DNA of 64,000 bases, from NCBI GenBank assembly GCA_900660155.1, contig CABFPE010000524.1, positions 366,745 through 430,744 of the forward strand, in the 5' to 3' direction. The position numbers and the translations under genes were made by a program. Every line of letters begins with the position of its first letter. The stretch's first letter is position 1. Positions 22,194-36,247 of the stretch are shown one piece after another. Under the pieces are notes generated by a model. The model was not told where the DNA came from. It searched no databases and worked only from the letters and a program-made list of their open reading frames with translations. This stretch comes from Hofstenia miamia (taxonomy: Eukaryota > Xenacoelomorpha > Acoela > Hofsteniidae).

Positions 22194-22211
22194 TAATAAT
22201 AATAATAATAA
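22194..22211. repeat. (AAT)n tail of LINE copy A
   Basis: AATAATAATAATAATAAT directly follows the 3' untranslated end of the LINE. LINEs of this type commonly end in short simple repeats, so this marks the 3' terminus. Confidence 0.85.
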
Positions 22212-25200
22212 TCACTGATGTACATTTGTGAATAACGTGTTCATGGATAATAAATTGCTTACTACTAATACTACACTAGTGTTTTTATTTTATAGCAAAT
22301 GTTTTATTTTTGAAAAAGCAATAAAATGTGGAATTTCCATGCATACTTAATACTTTAATAAAATACATGAACTATTTGTGTTTTATAATTTACTAACAAT
22401 TTCATGTGTGATAAATGCTGTAACAATATTATTGATTTTACTTGAAAACATGTCTACACTGAAAAAATACTTTCCATTTGGAGTCTTTTGCTAAATAAAT
22501 ACACCAGTTTTAAAATAATAGTTTAGTTGGTTGATAACAAATGCATAGTAATGGTTGTTGTAATAATGGTGTCTGAAAGATGTGGAGAGGATGGTTTAAC
22601 TCACCCACTAAGCAAATTTACAAAATATTTTGATGAGATAATTAATAATTTCTGGAAGGTTGGGGTTACCAATATAGTGTATCCATCAATATTTCTCAAT
22701 TTTGGTGATAAAGGGGGGATTTTGAAGAGGAAGAATGGAAGCAAAATTTTGTTGCAAGTTTTTCCATGCATATGCATAACTTTGAAGACCTGTATCAAGA
22801 TATAAACTCCATATTTAAACCTGAAGTGGTTTCAATCCAATACAATTTTGTTGGGAGTAGACTAAAAGCAACAAATAGTTGGAATATGAGGTTAATTTTA
22901 ACCAGGCTGGAAATATGCTAGTTTTATGGAATAATACAAACACAACAACCAATGTAAGTAATGAGCATGACATATTTGGAAAAAATCATGTTTTAATGAT
23001 GGAAAATTCAATATTTTGTCAACACCTGCATACCACTATTGGATAAATGTCTTCCAAGGCCTAGTAAAACACCAGTCATTCACCATGAAAAATGTAATCT
23101 AATTGCATATCAACTTGACATTTGTATAAAATGAAAAAATGTTGTTTATTCAGTTGCCAATAACAAAGGAAATTGTTTTCATCCATTCTTTGTGTAAAGC
23201 CCGAATTTTAAAGTTATGAGTATTTATTTATTGTGATTGATCTAATATATTGCTTTAATCTGCTTGCATATTGGTTAGTTTTCCAGTTATACTAACACTT
23301 TAATTAGTTTTAATGGAGATTGAGTCAGTGACAGTTGGATTTCTCCAGCTTGAGTAAGCTATTTTTACATTTTAATAAATTAATATCACCTACCATGTTT
23401 TATGTCATTTGTGGAATTTTTAGAAATTTGTTTATTTGCACATGTGTAATATTGTTAACAGTACAAATTTATGCAGAGATCAATAAAAGTTGATTTGTTA
23501 AGGATTTGTTACATAGGGTGATTATTTTTCTACCTAAAGAATTTGAAATTTTGACCCAAAAATTTTATTTTTTTACTTAAAAACGTGATTTTTACCTAAA
23601 AAATTGACCTAAAGATTTTTTAGCTTTTGTAAAGTTTGTGTATTCCATGCTAAACATAATCAACTAGGTAGTAAAAAGCACCAATGTAGGACTGCACATT
23701 ATCCATCGAATTTTTATTGTTTTAAGCATGCTTTTTAGCATTGCAAAGAAGCCTTCCATGGATGCAGGAGAGCACTTGCTATTTTTCGGCGAAGCATCCA
23801 AAATTGAGGTTGATGCAGATTCAAAGCATTTTACAAGTCCAATTCATTTCATAGTAATTTGTAGTGCTCACTAACTTTTGCATTATTGCCTCAGTGATAT
23901 GATAGCAATTTTTGCTTCTTCAACAATGACACCCTTAGTAATGTCCTTTTTATAACCATTGGCAAAATATTAAAATGTAGCAATTAAATGCTTGCTCCAA
24001 CTTATCTCCATTTTAATAGTTGAAAATTGCAATGATAGTTTCTCATGTTTTTGTAACCAAGAAATTTATATTTATAAAAGCTATAAACGAATTAGGAATT
24101 AAGGTCGAGGCTTGTAGACGATGTCTCCTCCTACTTTAACTTTTGGTTATAATTTAATGAAAAATTAATAAATTTCATCTAATTCTTTGCAATTAAAAAT
24201 ATTATAACAATAAATAAACATGGACTTAAAATATATTTATGATTTTTTCAAATGCGAATAGAAAATTTTAACTGCTTCAACATTGTTTTGAAATCAAAAA
24301 TGGACATATACAATATACCGGGGAGGATAGCGGCGGACTTGGACAGATATTGGAAAAATAGGACGACTAACTCAGTAGTGCATGCAAATCAACGCAAATG
24401 TAGTGGATCCTCTATAGCTTATTACAATAGTATCAAATGCTCTTCTAGCTCTACAATGGTATTAACTTTCTATTAATTTTATTATGTCCAAATCCAACAA
24501 TCACCATTTTGCAATGTTACTGTGAATTGAGAATTGTAGTTGGTTCAAACAACAAGATAAAACTTACTTCAAAATTGGAGTTAAGGCAATGAAAACAAGA
24601 ATTAGCACAAACAATGGCCATTTAATGTACAAACCCAAAATTTATAATGCAAGACATTCAAAAGACTGCAACGAGTGTATTATAATCCGTGATAGAAAAA
24701 TTTATTTTTTAAAGCTAAATTTGAAATTTAAATATAAATTTTGAATTTTACTTTTCATTGAAATTGGATACTATTTTGAATTACAAATTTTAAGTTATAT
24801 AAAAGCAACAATAAATAAATTTATACTCCATTACTGCTATGCGAAGGGTATGGCTCTATAAAAAATTTTGTGTTAGTGATTATGATAATCACGAACCTTC
24901 TGAAAACTAAATTGATCTTGGAATTGCAAGTTGCTTATAGTGCATCTTACATGAAAATTTTAGTATCATTAATTTTGGCGGTGTTTTGCAGCAACTAAAG
25001 TATTCCACTTGCATCTCTATATTTCTTCTGCTTTTTCATTTGCAAGTTTATACAAACAAATGTTTTGGTTAGGTTATATCTTTATGTGATGGCAACATGA
25101 ATCACATTTTCACATTTGAAGCTTTCGTCAACAATTTTATAAGTTGTTGGAAAGAATAACAAGGAACCTCTTGTATGAACAATGAAATTCAATTGCAAAA

Positions 25201-26348
25201 TTTCACTTAGATTGAGGTTATTAAACTTAAAGTGGCATTCAAAGATAAATATGTGCGTAAAGTAAAAAGATACAATATACAAATTTTAAAATATAATTTG
25301 GATCCCGAAACAGATCCGACATTTTCTCAAAATGTAAATTCGATCCAATCCGATCTGATCCGATCTAATTCTATCTTTGGAATTGAGTGTATAACACATT
25401 TATGCAGTTGCTTCTATTTTTTTTGCAATTGAAGACTTGTTTTGTTGACAACATATACAGAACTGTATTTAGTATACACTAAGCTTGACAAGTTGAAATT
25501 ATGTAGTTATATATTTAGGAAATAATTATATAAATGTATCTAGATTTTAGTAAAATTATTTTATCATATTGGTTTACGTTACTTTTAATTTCTACATTAT
25601 TTTATATTTGATTAAAATATTAAAAATATAAATAATACTAATAACAACAGTAATAGTATTATTATATACAGTGGCAAGAAACGAACTACAATTTTTTCTT
25701 TAGTTATTAAAATACAGAATGCAATAAGACTTAGCTTTGAATTCAGGCCATTTATTGCTTACATACAGTATACCTAAGGAACTAATAGCAACAAAATCTT
25801 TAAAGTTCCAATAATTCTCTTGTTTATACATTAAAGTTCTTGAAACAATCCTTCCATTTAAAGTATCTAAAAACTAGTATAAATATTAAATGGGTTTTCA
25901 AAACATTGGTCTGTTTTATAGTGACCCAAAGATATTTTAAAGTTTAATATTGCTCTCCAAACCTTTAATATTTTAAAGTTGCTTTAAGATATGGTAAGAT
26001 ACTAAATGATGTCTAAAAATCTATAATTCTCTTTAAAATTTTTAATATGTTTGAAATATTCTTAGATTGCAGTGTATCAACTTTCTGAGATTGCTTTCTA
26101 GATTTAGAACTGATATCGTAAACTGATGTGATGACATTACATACAGTTATCTATGATTATATTATAGAGAAAAATCATATAATTATATATATATATATAT
26201 ATATTGCAAGTTATGAAATTTCCCAACAAATAGCATATGCAAGCACAGATAAATGCAGTTTTACAACAAATAAGGGGGCGAAACCTAAATTATTAAAAAA
26301 GGACGTTGTTATCATTACTTTTTAAGTTTATTTATAGGTCACTTAACT
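22212..26348. other. Long noncoding stretch, few features
   Basis: AT-rich DNA without a supportable gene. It includes a patch of repeated ACCTAAA/TTTAGGT-like words at 23530-23640, a patch of repeated GATCCGAT words at 25300-25370, and (AT)n at about 26186-26206. The longest ORF, at 22527-22805 on the plus strand, has no recognisable motif and lies in low-complexity AT-rich DNA. Confidence 0.5.
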
Positions 26349-27113
26349 CAAGCCATTTGTACCAATGTACGAAATATAACTCATAATATTGGACATCATC
26401 AGTGAACTGCTGGTGGTAAGAGGTGGTACTTGTGAAAACTGATGCCACCAGTGGCCCATTGATGTGCCATTGGCGGCATCAATGGCAACCTTAGTAATCA
26501 ATAACCAATGAACAGATGATTGCAAATGAAACTCTTTAATATTCTGATTCCCAGATTCTTTTAATATAAAAAAGGAATTGCGAAAAGCTTTCTTGAAATT
26601 TTTAATTTTGTAAAAAATCATAATACACCTGTTAAGTGAATTTTCAAAATATTTTATTCAGGCATACTTTGACGCCTTGAAATTTAAGTATACTATTAAA
26701 AAGTTACGATTGAGTAGAAGAAATTTTTCACAATTTTAAAAGTACTATTTCAAAATTGTACTCAATTTGAAAATCTAAAATGTATGATTAATTTGGCAGA
26801 TTAATATGTTTATTGTAATCATTTATAAACAAGACATTATTTCAAAGTTCTACTAAATGTGTGTATTGAATATACTTGACAGGATATCAAAGATATCCTT
26901 CTGTCCTTTCTTGGACTTGTGTGTGTGCAAACGAAAATGTTTGAAGTGCTTATATATAAAGTTGTTTTATATGCAAAAAGAATGTTTTGCCATCAAAACG
27001 TACTGTTTGCCACCAATAGGTCATTATTGGCTCACCAATGGCCCATTAACTCCCCATCGGTCACCTGCCATTAATGTCAACTTCAATGGCCCAATGTCGG
27101 TACATTAATGGCT
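26349..27113. mobile_element. Possible TIR element rich in CCATTAATGG-type palindromes
   Basis: The left end CAAGCCATTTGTACCAATG is echoed in inverse at the right end, whose reverse complement begins CAAGCCATTAATGTACCGAC. Both sides are packed with short words such as GCCATTGATG, CATCAATGGC, GGCCCATTGA and GCCATTAATG, which form local hairpins. No transposase and no clear target duplication were found. Confidence 0.4.
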
Positions 27114-29588
27114 TGCTATTTGATGAATTAGTGTAATAAAATTTTTTAATAAATGGGTTGTTTACAAAGTGCACAATCACACCTTTCCCTTGTTCTAGTT
27201 GATAAATCAAGCATAAACAAATGTTGTGTTTACGCAACACTATGTTTTTGTAAACTATATTAACAATTTCTATTAAATAATGTTAAGAATGTTTTAGAAT
27301 TTTTTCCCACGATAACACTTTGAATTGGATTTTCAGAAGATTTTATGGTATATAATCTACATAATTTCAAAGCGAGAGAGAGAGAGAATGAATAAATATA
27401 CCACAACATTATCATCAATATTCAAGCAAATTAAACAGTTGTGTCATAATAGTTTAAATCAAATCTTCCTTTAATTACATGCTACAAGATGGATGAGATG
27501 GTTTCACATTAGAAAGCTTCTTTGTTTTCATATGACATCAAATTGTGAATCATCTAGTTACAATGCAGTGAACACTGATTGACATGGGAGTTTAATGCTA
27601 GCCAGAATCAAACTGATCCTCAGCAATTACTTGGGTATTTATATTGCATAATTCTCATTTATCTGAACGTGTTTTCAATTTCTAATTTTATCCATCTACC
27701 AAATTTGAATTAGACAATTTTATGCATTTTGTTTTTCATTATTTTGAGTAATACATTATTAATTTATAATTGTCTTAGTGATATGCCTCCTAAATGTGTC
27801 ATCGTTTGGTTGATGTTGAATAATACAGTACATTACCTGCGATTGTTGACCCATTTGCAAACATTTATATATTTAGAAAGAAGAACTCAGCATGCCAATC
27901 TGACTAATTGAGCCAAGTGAATTTATGTGTTCATATGGAAAATTTGACTGTGTAGCAATACACCAATTACAATGTGTTAAATAATCTAAACAAATTCATT
28001 CATCATTCAATACTACCTGACTATAATATAGCTTTATGTGCAAAGTCATAAAGAGCATAAGTTGGTAGTGTGAAAAATGAAATTCATTACAACAGGACAG
28101 CTTACACAAAAAAGAATTCATATACCGTTGGCAAACATGAACAAGTTGAAACCAATGCAGTGTAAAAGAATATGCAACTTGAACCCAAGCATTTGTTTAC
28201 CTCAAACACTTGAAATGTTTAAGTTCAACGAATATATTTCTAGTTTGTATTTGAAAACTAAGTCATAATTAATGTAAAGAACACTTGTGAAATGCACGAA
28301 TTATTTACAAAGAAAAGTTTGAATTGGTATTCATTTGAAAAAATGTAATGTAGACATGGTTTGTTACATTAGTCAGCTAATGACGAAACCTACCTGCATG
28401 CATATTGGCAAAAATATACAGATATGTATAAACAATATAGTAAGATGCATAAATAAACACTAATAAATTGATCCCTTGTAAAAATCGCGAACACTAAAAC
28501 TAGTAATAATGAGTCAGTAATTATTATCATTACATTATAAACTTCACAAAAAGGACAATTTCATTTTGTGATCAGAGACCTTGTCTTCTTTAACTACTCA
28601 CAGAATCAAATCACTTAAAGTAAATTTAATGTTTCTATTACAATTTTGCTGTTTAGTTGTTGATTATTATGAAAATGTATAACAACTTCAGCAGCACAAG
28701 GTAAATTAGTCCCAATCAGTCAGTACGACTTTCAGCCATGATGAATGACCGCTATTAGAGAACTAGAGAGAAAAGATGAAATATCTTTTCACATTTCAAA
28801 ATGTTCAACTAAGAACTGGTCGATTAAGCAAAACAAAATTTTAAAATTTACTTCCAGGTATTAAATAGAAAAAATATAGAAAGGCGAAAATTTTTATTAC
28901 AGCAAAATGTTTTGTACAAAACATGAGCTAACTATTGCGTGTTCTGTAGATAGCTACAATTTTAGAGGTTACCCAATCAATTTTGCCGCAACTATATATA
29001 GGCTATATATATATATATATATATATATAGGATTACTAAAATCAACTTCGATGCAAAGCAGAAATCCACGTTTGAGTTAGTGAGTTTATGAAATATATTG
29101 CTTTTAAATTCTATTATGATTTGTTATCAATTCATTATTTTCTATTTCCTTTTGTATTCAGTCATTCATTCAAATGTTACAATAAAAACAACATTTATTT
29201 CAAAATGACTTTTCATCTATATCGGAAAACCTATTGTAGTAACAGTACTTGACAAGATACTTTACAAATTTTTGTAATACAAAATATGAATAAATTCATT
29301 CATGTTGTTGCTTGCCAACACTATCTGAAAATTGTTTCTTGAGTTTTTTTTAGTAAGAAAATGAATAAAGAAATGACTTTTCATCTAAATCAGAAAACTT
29401 TATATATATATAAGATGTGTCTGCAAAACTATGTAGACATGAATAAGAGGAAATACTAAAAAACTAATGTTATTTTTCTTTAAAATCTATGATAAATAAA
29501 ACTTTAATCAATAATTAATGATTTTTATACAAATGTACAAATGAAATCCAAGCAGTGAATTGCACTTGATGTTGCAGAGCACATTCCA
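27114..29588. other. Noncoding stretch downstream of ANKS3, with AT microsatellite
   Basis: No gene was recognised. It contains (AT)n at about 29004-29029. On the minus strand, possible ANKS3 polyadenylation signals are ATTAAA at 29503-29508 and AATAAA at 29194-29199, so part of this stretch is probably ANKS3 3' UTR. Confidence 0.5.
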
Positions 29589-29763
29589 TCACAATTGTGA
29601 TGGCGCACTGTTGAGGATTTTACGCGCAGCGGTCGATACCTGATCCAAAATGGAGGCCAACTCGGACAATTGAGGTTGTAGCTGATCGGAATACATCATC
29701 CAACTCTCAAGTGATATTGGTGGCGTTGTTAAATCACCAGATTCTCCTAGTTGGACTTGTGGT
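29589..29763 (-). CDS. ANKS3: ANKS3 in-window exon 11: C-terminus and stop
   Basis: This 175-nt terminal exon encodes LESWMMYSDQLQPQLSELAS, then ILDQVSTAARKILNSAPSQL, and a TGA at 29591-29589. Like vertebrate ANKS3, it ends in a helix shortly after the coiled coil. The acceptor is GTTTAG. The preceding intron is 5.6 kb. Confidence 0.9.
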
Positions 29764-32700
29764 CTAAACGAAAATTTAAAATGTAAATGTTGCCATGCTA
29801 AAACAAAGATATGACTTACTAGAATTTTCATATTTTCAAACGTTTATACTCACACTAAAATTAAATGCTTAACTAAGAAACAATTAAGAATTAAAAAGAA
29901 TATCTGGAAGAACGACACACTATCATATAATATAATAACAGAAAAACATAGATAATAATGAGTAAGACATTTTCAGAGAACATGTACAAGATTTATGCAA
30001 AAATACAAAAGCTAAATTGTTAAGAAACCCTTGCAGAACGTGTGAAGTTGAAAAACAAAGCGTTATAAATTTTTAAACAATTATAAATACATGTCACGTC
30101 TATGCATATTTTCGCAATTAATATTAATACCAGAAAAGGCACTAAATCACATTTTGTGACTCACTGGCCCCTACCAATTGAATAAAACATAGCACTGAAC
30201 CTAAACTGCAGCATAGCCTTACATTAAAATGGGTTCCAACTTAAAAGCATTTTGAATATAATTCAAAGATTTATCATTCTTCACTCTGTTTTTAGTTGTA
30301 ACAGCAGACATTTTGGAATGCGTTGCTTAGTGTGAATATAAATTTTATGACAGTGTTTACCTAGTCCTACTTCTTTGATGCAATAGTTTAATGGTCAGTT
30401 AAAACACATGCACTAGATGAATTTTCAATCAATTTAGTTGTTAATAAGATGAGTGGAGGGTGCAATGATATTATTTATAAAGCAATACTTAATAAAATAG
30501 ATGGCACTGAATTATATGTTGTTATAAACCGAAATTTGTTGAAATACAGCGTTATTCACCAATGTCAACACTATTGCTTGAAAATAAAGCTATGTGGTTA
30601 CGGATTTGACAGCCGTTACAGTTACAAATTTTACAAGTTGCACCTATTGCCATTAAAGGGAAGGGGGGGGAAATTAAACCCCAACATTTTAAAAATATCC
30701 GGATTGTGATTAACTGAAGGATCACGGCAAAGCTTCATTGAATGAAATTGAGTTTTATCTATTACCTGCAAAAATTGTGACAATACCTTTACCCAAAAAA
30801 TTTTTATGGAGAATTCGTCAGAAGTCAGTACTAATATATATTTATACTGAAATTTTTTTGTTGATATTTAGCTCAGCTTAGTTAGCACGCATGCATTTTT
30901 ATCACAATTTGAGTAGCACAGAGAATAACGGTATTGTGTAGTGCAATTTGTACAGATGTAAGAAATAGAATAAAATTGCATCGATTCATTTATCAGTGTG
31001 ATCTTTAAGAAATGTCATATTTTGATGACCAAGAAAAGTTCTGACGTAAGCAAAAAGTATGCTGACAATATGCAACATCACAACATATATTTAATATTCT
31101 GTTACGAGAGGCTACCCGCGAAATTTCACAGCGATTGGATTATTATTAAGGAAAATAAGTAGGGGATGCATCACAACACAAAAACATCAACGAACTCATT
31201 GTTATTCGATCAGTCAAAATGAGCCCTCTTTAAAAATTTTTCAAAGACATTTTAGATTTGTGCTGTTCTTTAAGAATTTTTTAAGTATTGTTTTTCTAAA
31301 AAAATCTAAAAAGTTTAGGGGCAGTTAAGGGTTACAAAAAGTCAGTGATGATCATTAGTTAAAAATGAACGGTTAGGTTCAAGTAACTACATCCTAGTAA
31401 CTAACAAGCAATACTTATAATTCTTTTATAATATTAAAAGCACAAGAGTATTTTTAAGATAATGATACATGTTTGGTATAAAAGAAAATGTGTTAACAAA
31501 AAATAATGCCTTAGTCTATACTAAGTATTACAGGACGACAAATATGCAAGATCATAAACAAAATAATTTTGAAACATTTTTGAGTTACAAAGGACAAAGT
31601 TTATACATGGTGTTTTGGTCTTGCTGTGAAGGAAAAGTTGGGTTGCTGCTGTCATTGCTTATCAAATTATTGTAGAATTTGAAGAACATCACAGAAGATC
31701 GAATGACATTCAAAATAATTTACCAATAAGGTTGAAAAACGATGTTGTGTCCTTTGTAAAATATGCTTTAACTTATAGAGCAAAGATTTGAAGAATAAAT
31801 ATTTTATGAATGAAGTAAGGTATAATGAATTACGTTGAGTGACACAGACTACTCCAGAATTTTGATAAATAACATGCTTTATTTTCGAGAATCTTTAATA
31901 TGATGGTGCACTCAAGAAATACAAAATGTTGTACTTATCTTCTACTTATTGTAAAAAAACTTCACCATGGTCACCTGCAATTAAGCCATTTCTATGTTAA
32001 ACAATGAAGTTCTCTCACAAATGGATGTCCTTTGATGGCAATCCCTAACCCATATTCTTAATGGCAGGGACTTTCCTAGCTCATTTAAGGACTTTGTATA
32101 TGTGGATGATATTAACCATCAACGATGAAATGTTTCGTATGAAGCAATATATTTTCATATTGATCAGACTAAACGAGAAACAATAAGAACTCGGTTAGAC
32201 ATTCGTTTTCAGGTTATGGTATATTTTAACCGCTTGTTTCACGATAAGATGACAATTAACTTAAGCCAAACATAAATGGTTGTCAAAATACGCGATAAAA
32301 GAAAAAAGGCAAAAGAAAAATTACTATCTAAGCTTTTATTCCAAGTTGTTATCAAAATATGAATGAAGAAGGCATTGAGCTCAAAATATGAGAGCACATT
32401 TTTGGGAAGTGGAATGCATTTCCCCCATATTGCGCACTAAACTAAGAAATACCACCACCGAAATGCAGCCAATGGTTAACAGAGCCATTGCTTCAAAAAT
32501 GGTACTAGTAAACTAGAATATCCTGATATCACATTAACCGTTAATTAATGATTTTGTTCATTTCCTTATTTTGATTTAATAAAAACACTGGTTATTTCAA
32601 TGGAAAACCAATGGATATGGGACCTAGAACATTGAACATACACATGTGTTAATCGGATAAGATTTATCAGTTGATTCGATTATGTGCATAATTTTTCACA

Positions 32701-35700
32701 ATTAAGACTGATTTTAGAGAGTATTGAAAACTCTCTTCATACTCCTAAGTTTGGTATAATTTTGACAAAAAAATTGTATTATGAACAAACATTGCTTAAT
32801 GCATGACCAACTGAACAAGTAGCTCCCTGAAAATGTGACCTACATGGAAATACCTAAATCAACGCCATCGTTGCCAAATCTAGAAGAGTTATTGCATATG
32901 AATATCACACGAATTTTCAAAACCAAGAGCTGATCTGCATCAATAATCTAATTAACATTTTGGTTGGGCAAAAACACCATTTTGTGAGAACCATGGTGTT
33001 AATGGATGTCAAATCCCTAAGCTTCCCATTAAAAGCATATTGAATTAAGCATGCAATACTCACTTGCGAAATCTATAAGTACTTTATAATTGAAATAAAT
33101 GATATCTTGAAACTAAGTTAAATTAATTTTAATAAAGACGAACTAATTTAAGTTAGACGATAATTTCTCTAAACATTGATTATCTCGAAAAACTATTAAA
33201 TTAGGAACTCATTCCAATAAATTTTGCTTAAATTCTACAAATAGCACACAAGTAATTTCTTTGCAATTATTCATTTCAATTAATACAATATTTGTCCATT
33301 AGATGGGTCCATAGTGTAAAGCAATCTCCGAATTTGCATTCCACATCTTAACTTTTCATTGTGTCATAAAAAAACGTCTGACATTCAGTAAAGCTGTCCA
33401 TTTTCAGATAAAAACTACTATTGAATAAGAGATGGAATCCTTGTATCCCTTCAATCTCTACTCGAAGTCACAACTCCAGTTGATGCTTGTTAAAAGATAT
33501 GATACGACTAAGCAGGTATTTAAAGCTGAACATTGATATTTTTACAACTGAGAACACCATGGATATACAAACGTCAATAAATGAGGTAGTAATTGTGTGC
33601 TACAGAGCTTGCGATTAAACATTCAGTTTTAAAGTGCAAACTATAAACTCTATTGATGAAATTCAATAGCAATCATATTGTTGTGGCATGACGTCAATTC
33701 GTCATTGAGACAAAGCGTAACGCAAAACGCTCATAGCATTGCACTTCTAATTCAGTAAACACAGATTGCAAACAGAACTACAGTTTTACTACACTAGGAT
33801 GGAAAACATCTTCAAGAGTTCACGGGACAACCAACTGAAAACCTAAAATAAAGAAAACCGTGTAAGCATCATTATGACAGATTCAGATATATTCAAAAAC
33901 CCTGCGTGTATCAAGACTAATAATGGAACTGGTCGGCTCTTCTAGACGAATTGAATTTTCACACTGTCGAATAGCGGCTTACATCAAGGAGCATGTACTT
34001 TAATAGACAAAAGGTTTGGGTTGTGAGGTCATTTGCATTGCATGTTGACATTGACACCATATCATGGAGTTTGTTTCGTGGTTTTGGATGTACTGCTGGA
34101 CCAGAATCTTTACTATTCATGAGATTTCAGAAAAACTGCCGGATGTAATAGACCACTTGATGACCTGCTCATTAAACATTTTAAAGAACCTCAACGTTCT
34201 AAATTGAGTCGTGCAGGCTATACTGAACGAAAGCAATTATGTCTCATATATATGTTGTGAAACAAACCCAAAATTCCAACAACCAGATTAAACGCATTAT
34301 GCACGTTCGATGAAAATGGCCGATCTTTTCTGACAATATTCTTATTTCGTTTAAAATTAATCCTAACGGCTCAAGTTCCTCTAGAAATTTTCATAAGATA
34401 TTTACAAACACTATACAGTTAGAACTCACTTATTAACTCATAAATGACATAATTTTAGAAAAAATGTAGATAATTGACCAAAGCATGGATTGTAAATTTA
34501 ATCCAAAAATTGAGCCCACGATTATAATAAATACGAATAAAGTATAAATGGAACATCCCTATGTATAGAAATTCATAACATGCACTGATTAACCTAAAAT
34601 TAAAGTGGCATGTTTCACACTGAAATGAAAAGGAGCGTCTAAGTGGATCTCAAGATTTCAATCATTTTTTGAACAAGCAGTGCCCAGTAAAGATTAATTC
34701 GAAACAAATTCACATCATAAATATACATTATTTTATGCTGGGCAACGCGGGGTCGGATGGATACGACCTCACGAAATTGCATCATGTTATAAATTAAGTT
34801 GTGGAATATTTTGCATTCGTTTTGTAATTCTTCCATTCCTTTAAAAAAATTAACAACAATACAGTAGAGTTGACAGAACTTTTAAAAAATATTGTCAATT
34901 TATTTAAGTTTTGCGCATACTGTGCAAATCAATATTAGACTATCCGATGCTATCTAGAGCAAACTTTAAGCCTAATAAGCAGAAACTTTTCTTCACTCTG
35001 ATTTATTTAATATTTTTGTACATGCACATTACACAATATCTATAAACAAAAACATAGACTTCTAAAAAGCTGCTATCTTCATACCAATAACAAATCTTGA
35101 TTGATACCAGTAAAAACGAAGCCCTGGAAACGTAAAGATTTACAGACCTCTTCGACTTTTACGAAATAACATTAGGCTTGGATAAAGGTTAGTGCTTATC
35201 TGGTCGTTCAATTGCTGTGAAATTTCAGTGTATTTGCAACTCTGCTTCCATTCCGGATTAAAAAATTATTTTTGTAATTTCTAACAAAATGTACTGACTA
35301 CTAATTATATTATTAGCATCTTGATTAAGCTCGATAAAATGTGTATTGAATAAAAATATTTCCATGACTATGAAACCTTACCGAAGTGCTTGACATCCAA
35401 GTATAAGTTTCTGACAAGTACTGCGGCCTTGTTCAGCCTGCGAACGCACAGATTTCCAAGCAGCTCTTTGATCCAAGAGAAATTTGTCTGCGGCAAATCG
35501 AAGTTTTGTTTCTTTCTGTAAGCTCGCTTTTAAAGAAGAATTATCCGTCGAAGCCTAAAGGAATAAAAGTACATGATGAAAGTAACAAGATTGACCATAG
35601 AAAATCACTGGCCGTTAGCAGATTCTAAAAAAATAAAACAGGAACTTACCTCTTGCAGACGAATTGTAAGATTTTGGATTTCTTGTTCTAATATATTAGC

Positions 35701-36211
35701 GAAACTAGGTTCTACTTCTTCGCGGCGTGGTTGAACAGAAGCTGGAGTTGGGGTTTGCTTAACTTCAACTGATGGATTTGTATTACTGACCAATCGGTTA
35801 ATCACGCCCAGCATTTTCTTACGAGGACCCATCCATCTATATAAACAAATCCCTTCAAATTTAAATGGAAGAGAAGAACACAAGTAAAATCAAGGAAATT
35901 ATTCTACAGGACTTAGAATTTAAACAACTCTAAAATCAAGATGCTGCTGTATATTCACTATGACTAAGCAACATACAAATTCAAAAATGTGGTTAAATTA
36001 AATTTTTAATTTTTAGGAAAATAAACATTATCGGGCAATATTTCACTATGCACTAAAAAACTTTGGATTCTGTTAATCAGAGTTAAAATTAAATGCACAT
36101 TCTGATAATCAATGTCATCAGTAAAATGAAAAAGTTCTATCAACTTTCTTGTATAAAATTTTGAAAAACTACATGAAAAAGTGTTAGAACTCAGTAAAAA
36201 ATTAAGATTTC

Positions 36212-36247
<36 letters not shown>

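Larger units (their letters stand above)
20845..22211 (+). mobile_element. LINE copy A, R2/NeSL-type with restriction-like endonuclease, internally deleted
   Basis: Plus-strand coding remnants start with RLAAEAEKLRKYRARAKQAR, then RLYQELYAEEKATARAGEDP and VRFWENIWG, the conserved linker before the RT in this family. VHGYWLKKFTNVHERL follows, leading into the RT. Compared with the copy at 53.6-55.6 kb, about 0.95 kb is missing near 21580, including the catalytic YMDD box. After the deletion the C-terminal endonuclease domain is open (21620-22144), and the element ends with (AAT)n at 22194-22211. The frame is also interrupted before the deletion. GC content is visibly higher than in the surrounding DNA. 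It is not autonomous. Confidence 0.88.

Noticed and set aside
21559-22215. Minus-strand ORF of 218 codons and its neighbours opposite LINE copy A
   Set aside because: Antisense shadow of the LINE coding strand; its Ser/Leu/Cys-rich composition is the reverse reading of the endonuclease domain, and it begins in the AAT tail.
22527-22805. 92-codon plus-strand ORF
   Set aside because: Low-complexity start, no family motif, no splice or polyadenylation support.
23690-23960. Minus-strand stretch that looks faintly like a transposase remnant
   Set aside because: Short readable pieces (SPASMEGFFAMLKSMLK) in different frames, with no diagnostic motif and no element ends.
30449-30709. 86-codon plus-strand ORF
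   Set aside because: Composition typical of AT-rich noncoding translation; a run of G in the coding frame near the end; no motif.
31469-31793. Coding-like plus-strand patch in an ANKS3 intron
   Set aside because: It reads plausibly (for example FEEHHRRSNDIQNNLPIRLK) but shifts frame, lacks splice signals and matches no recognised family; too weak to call.
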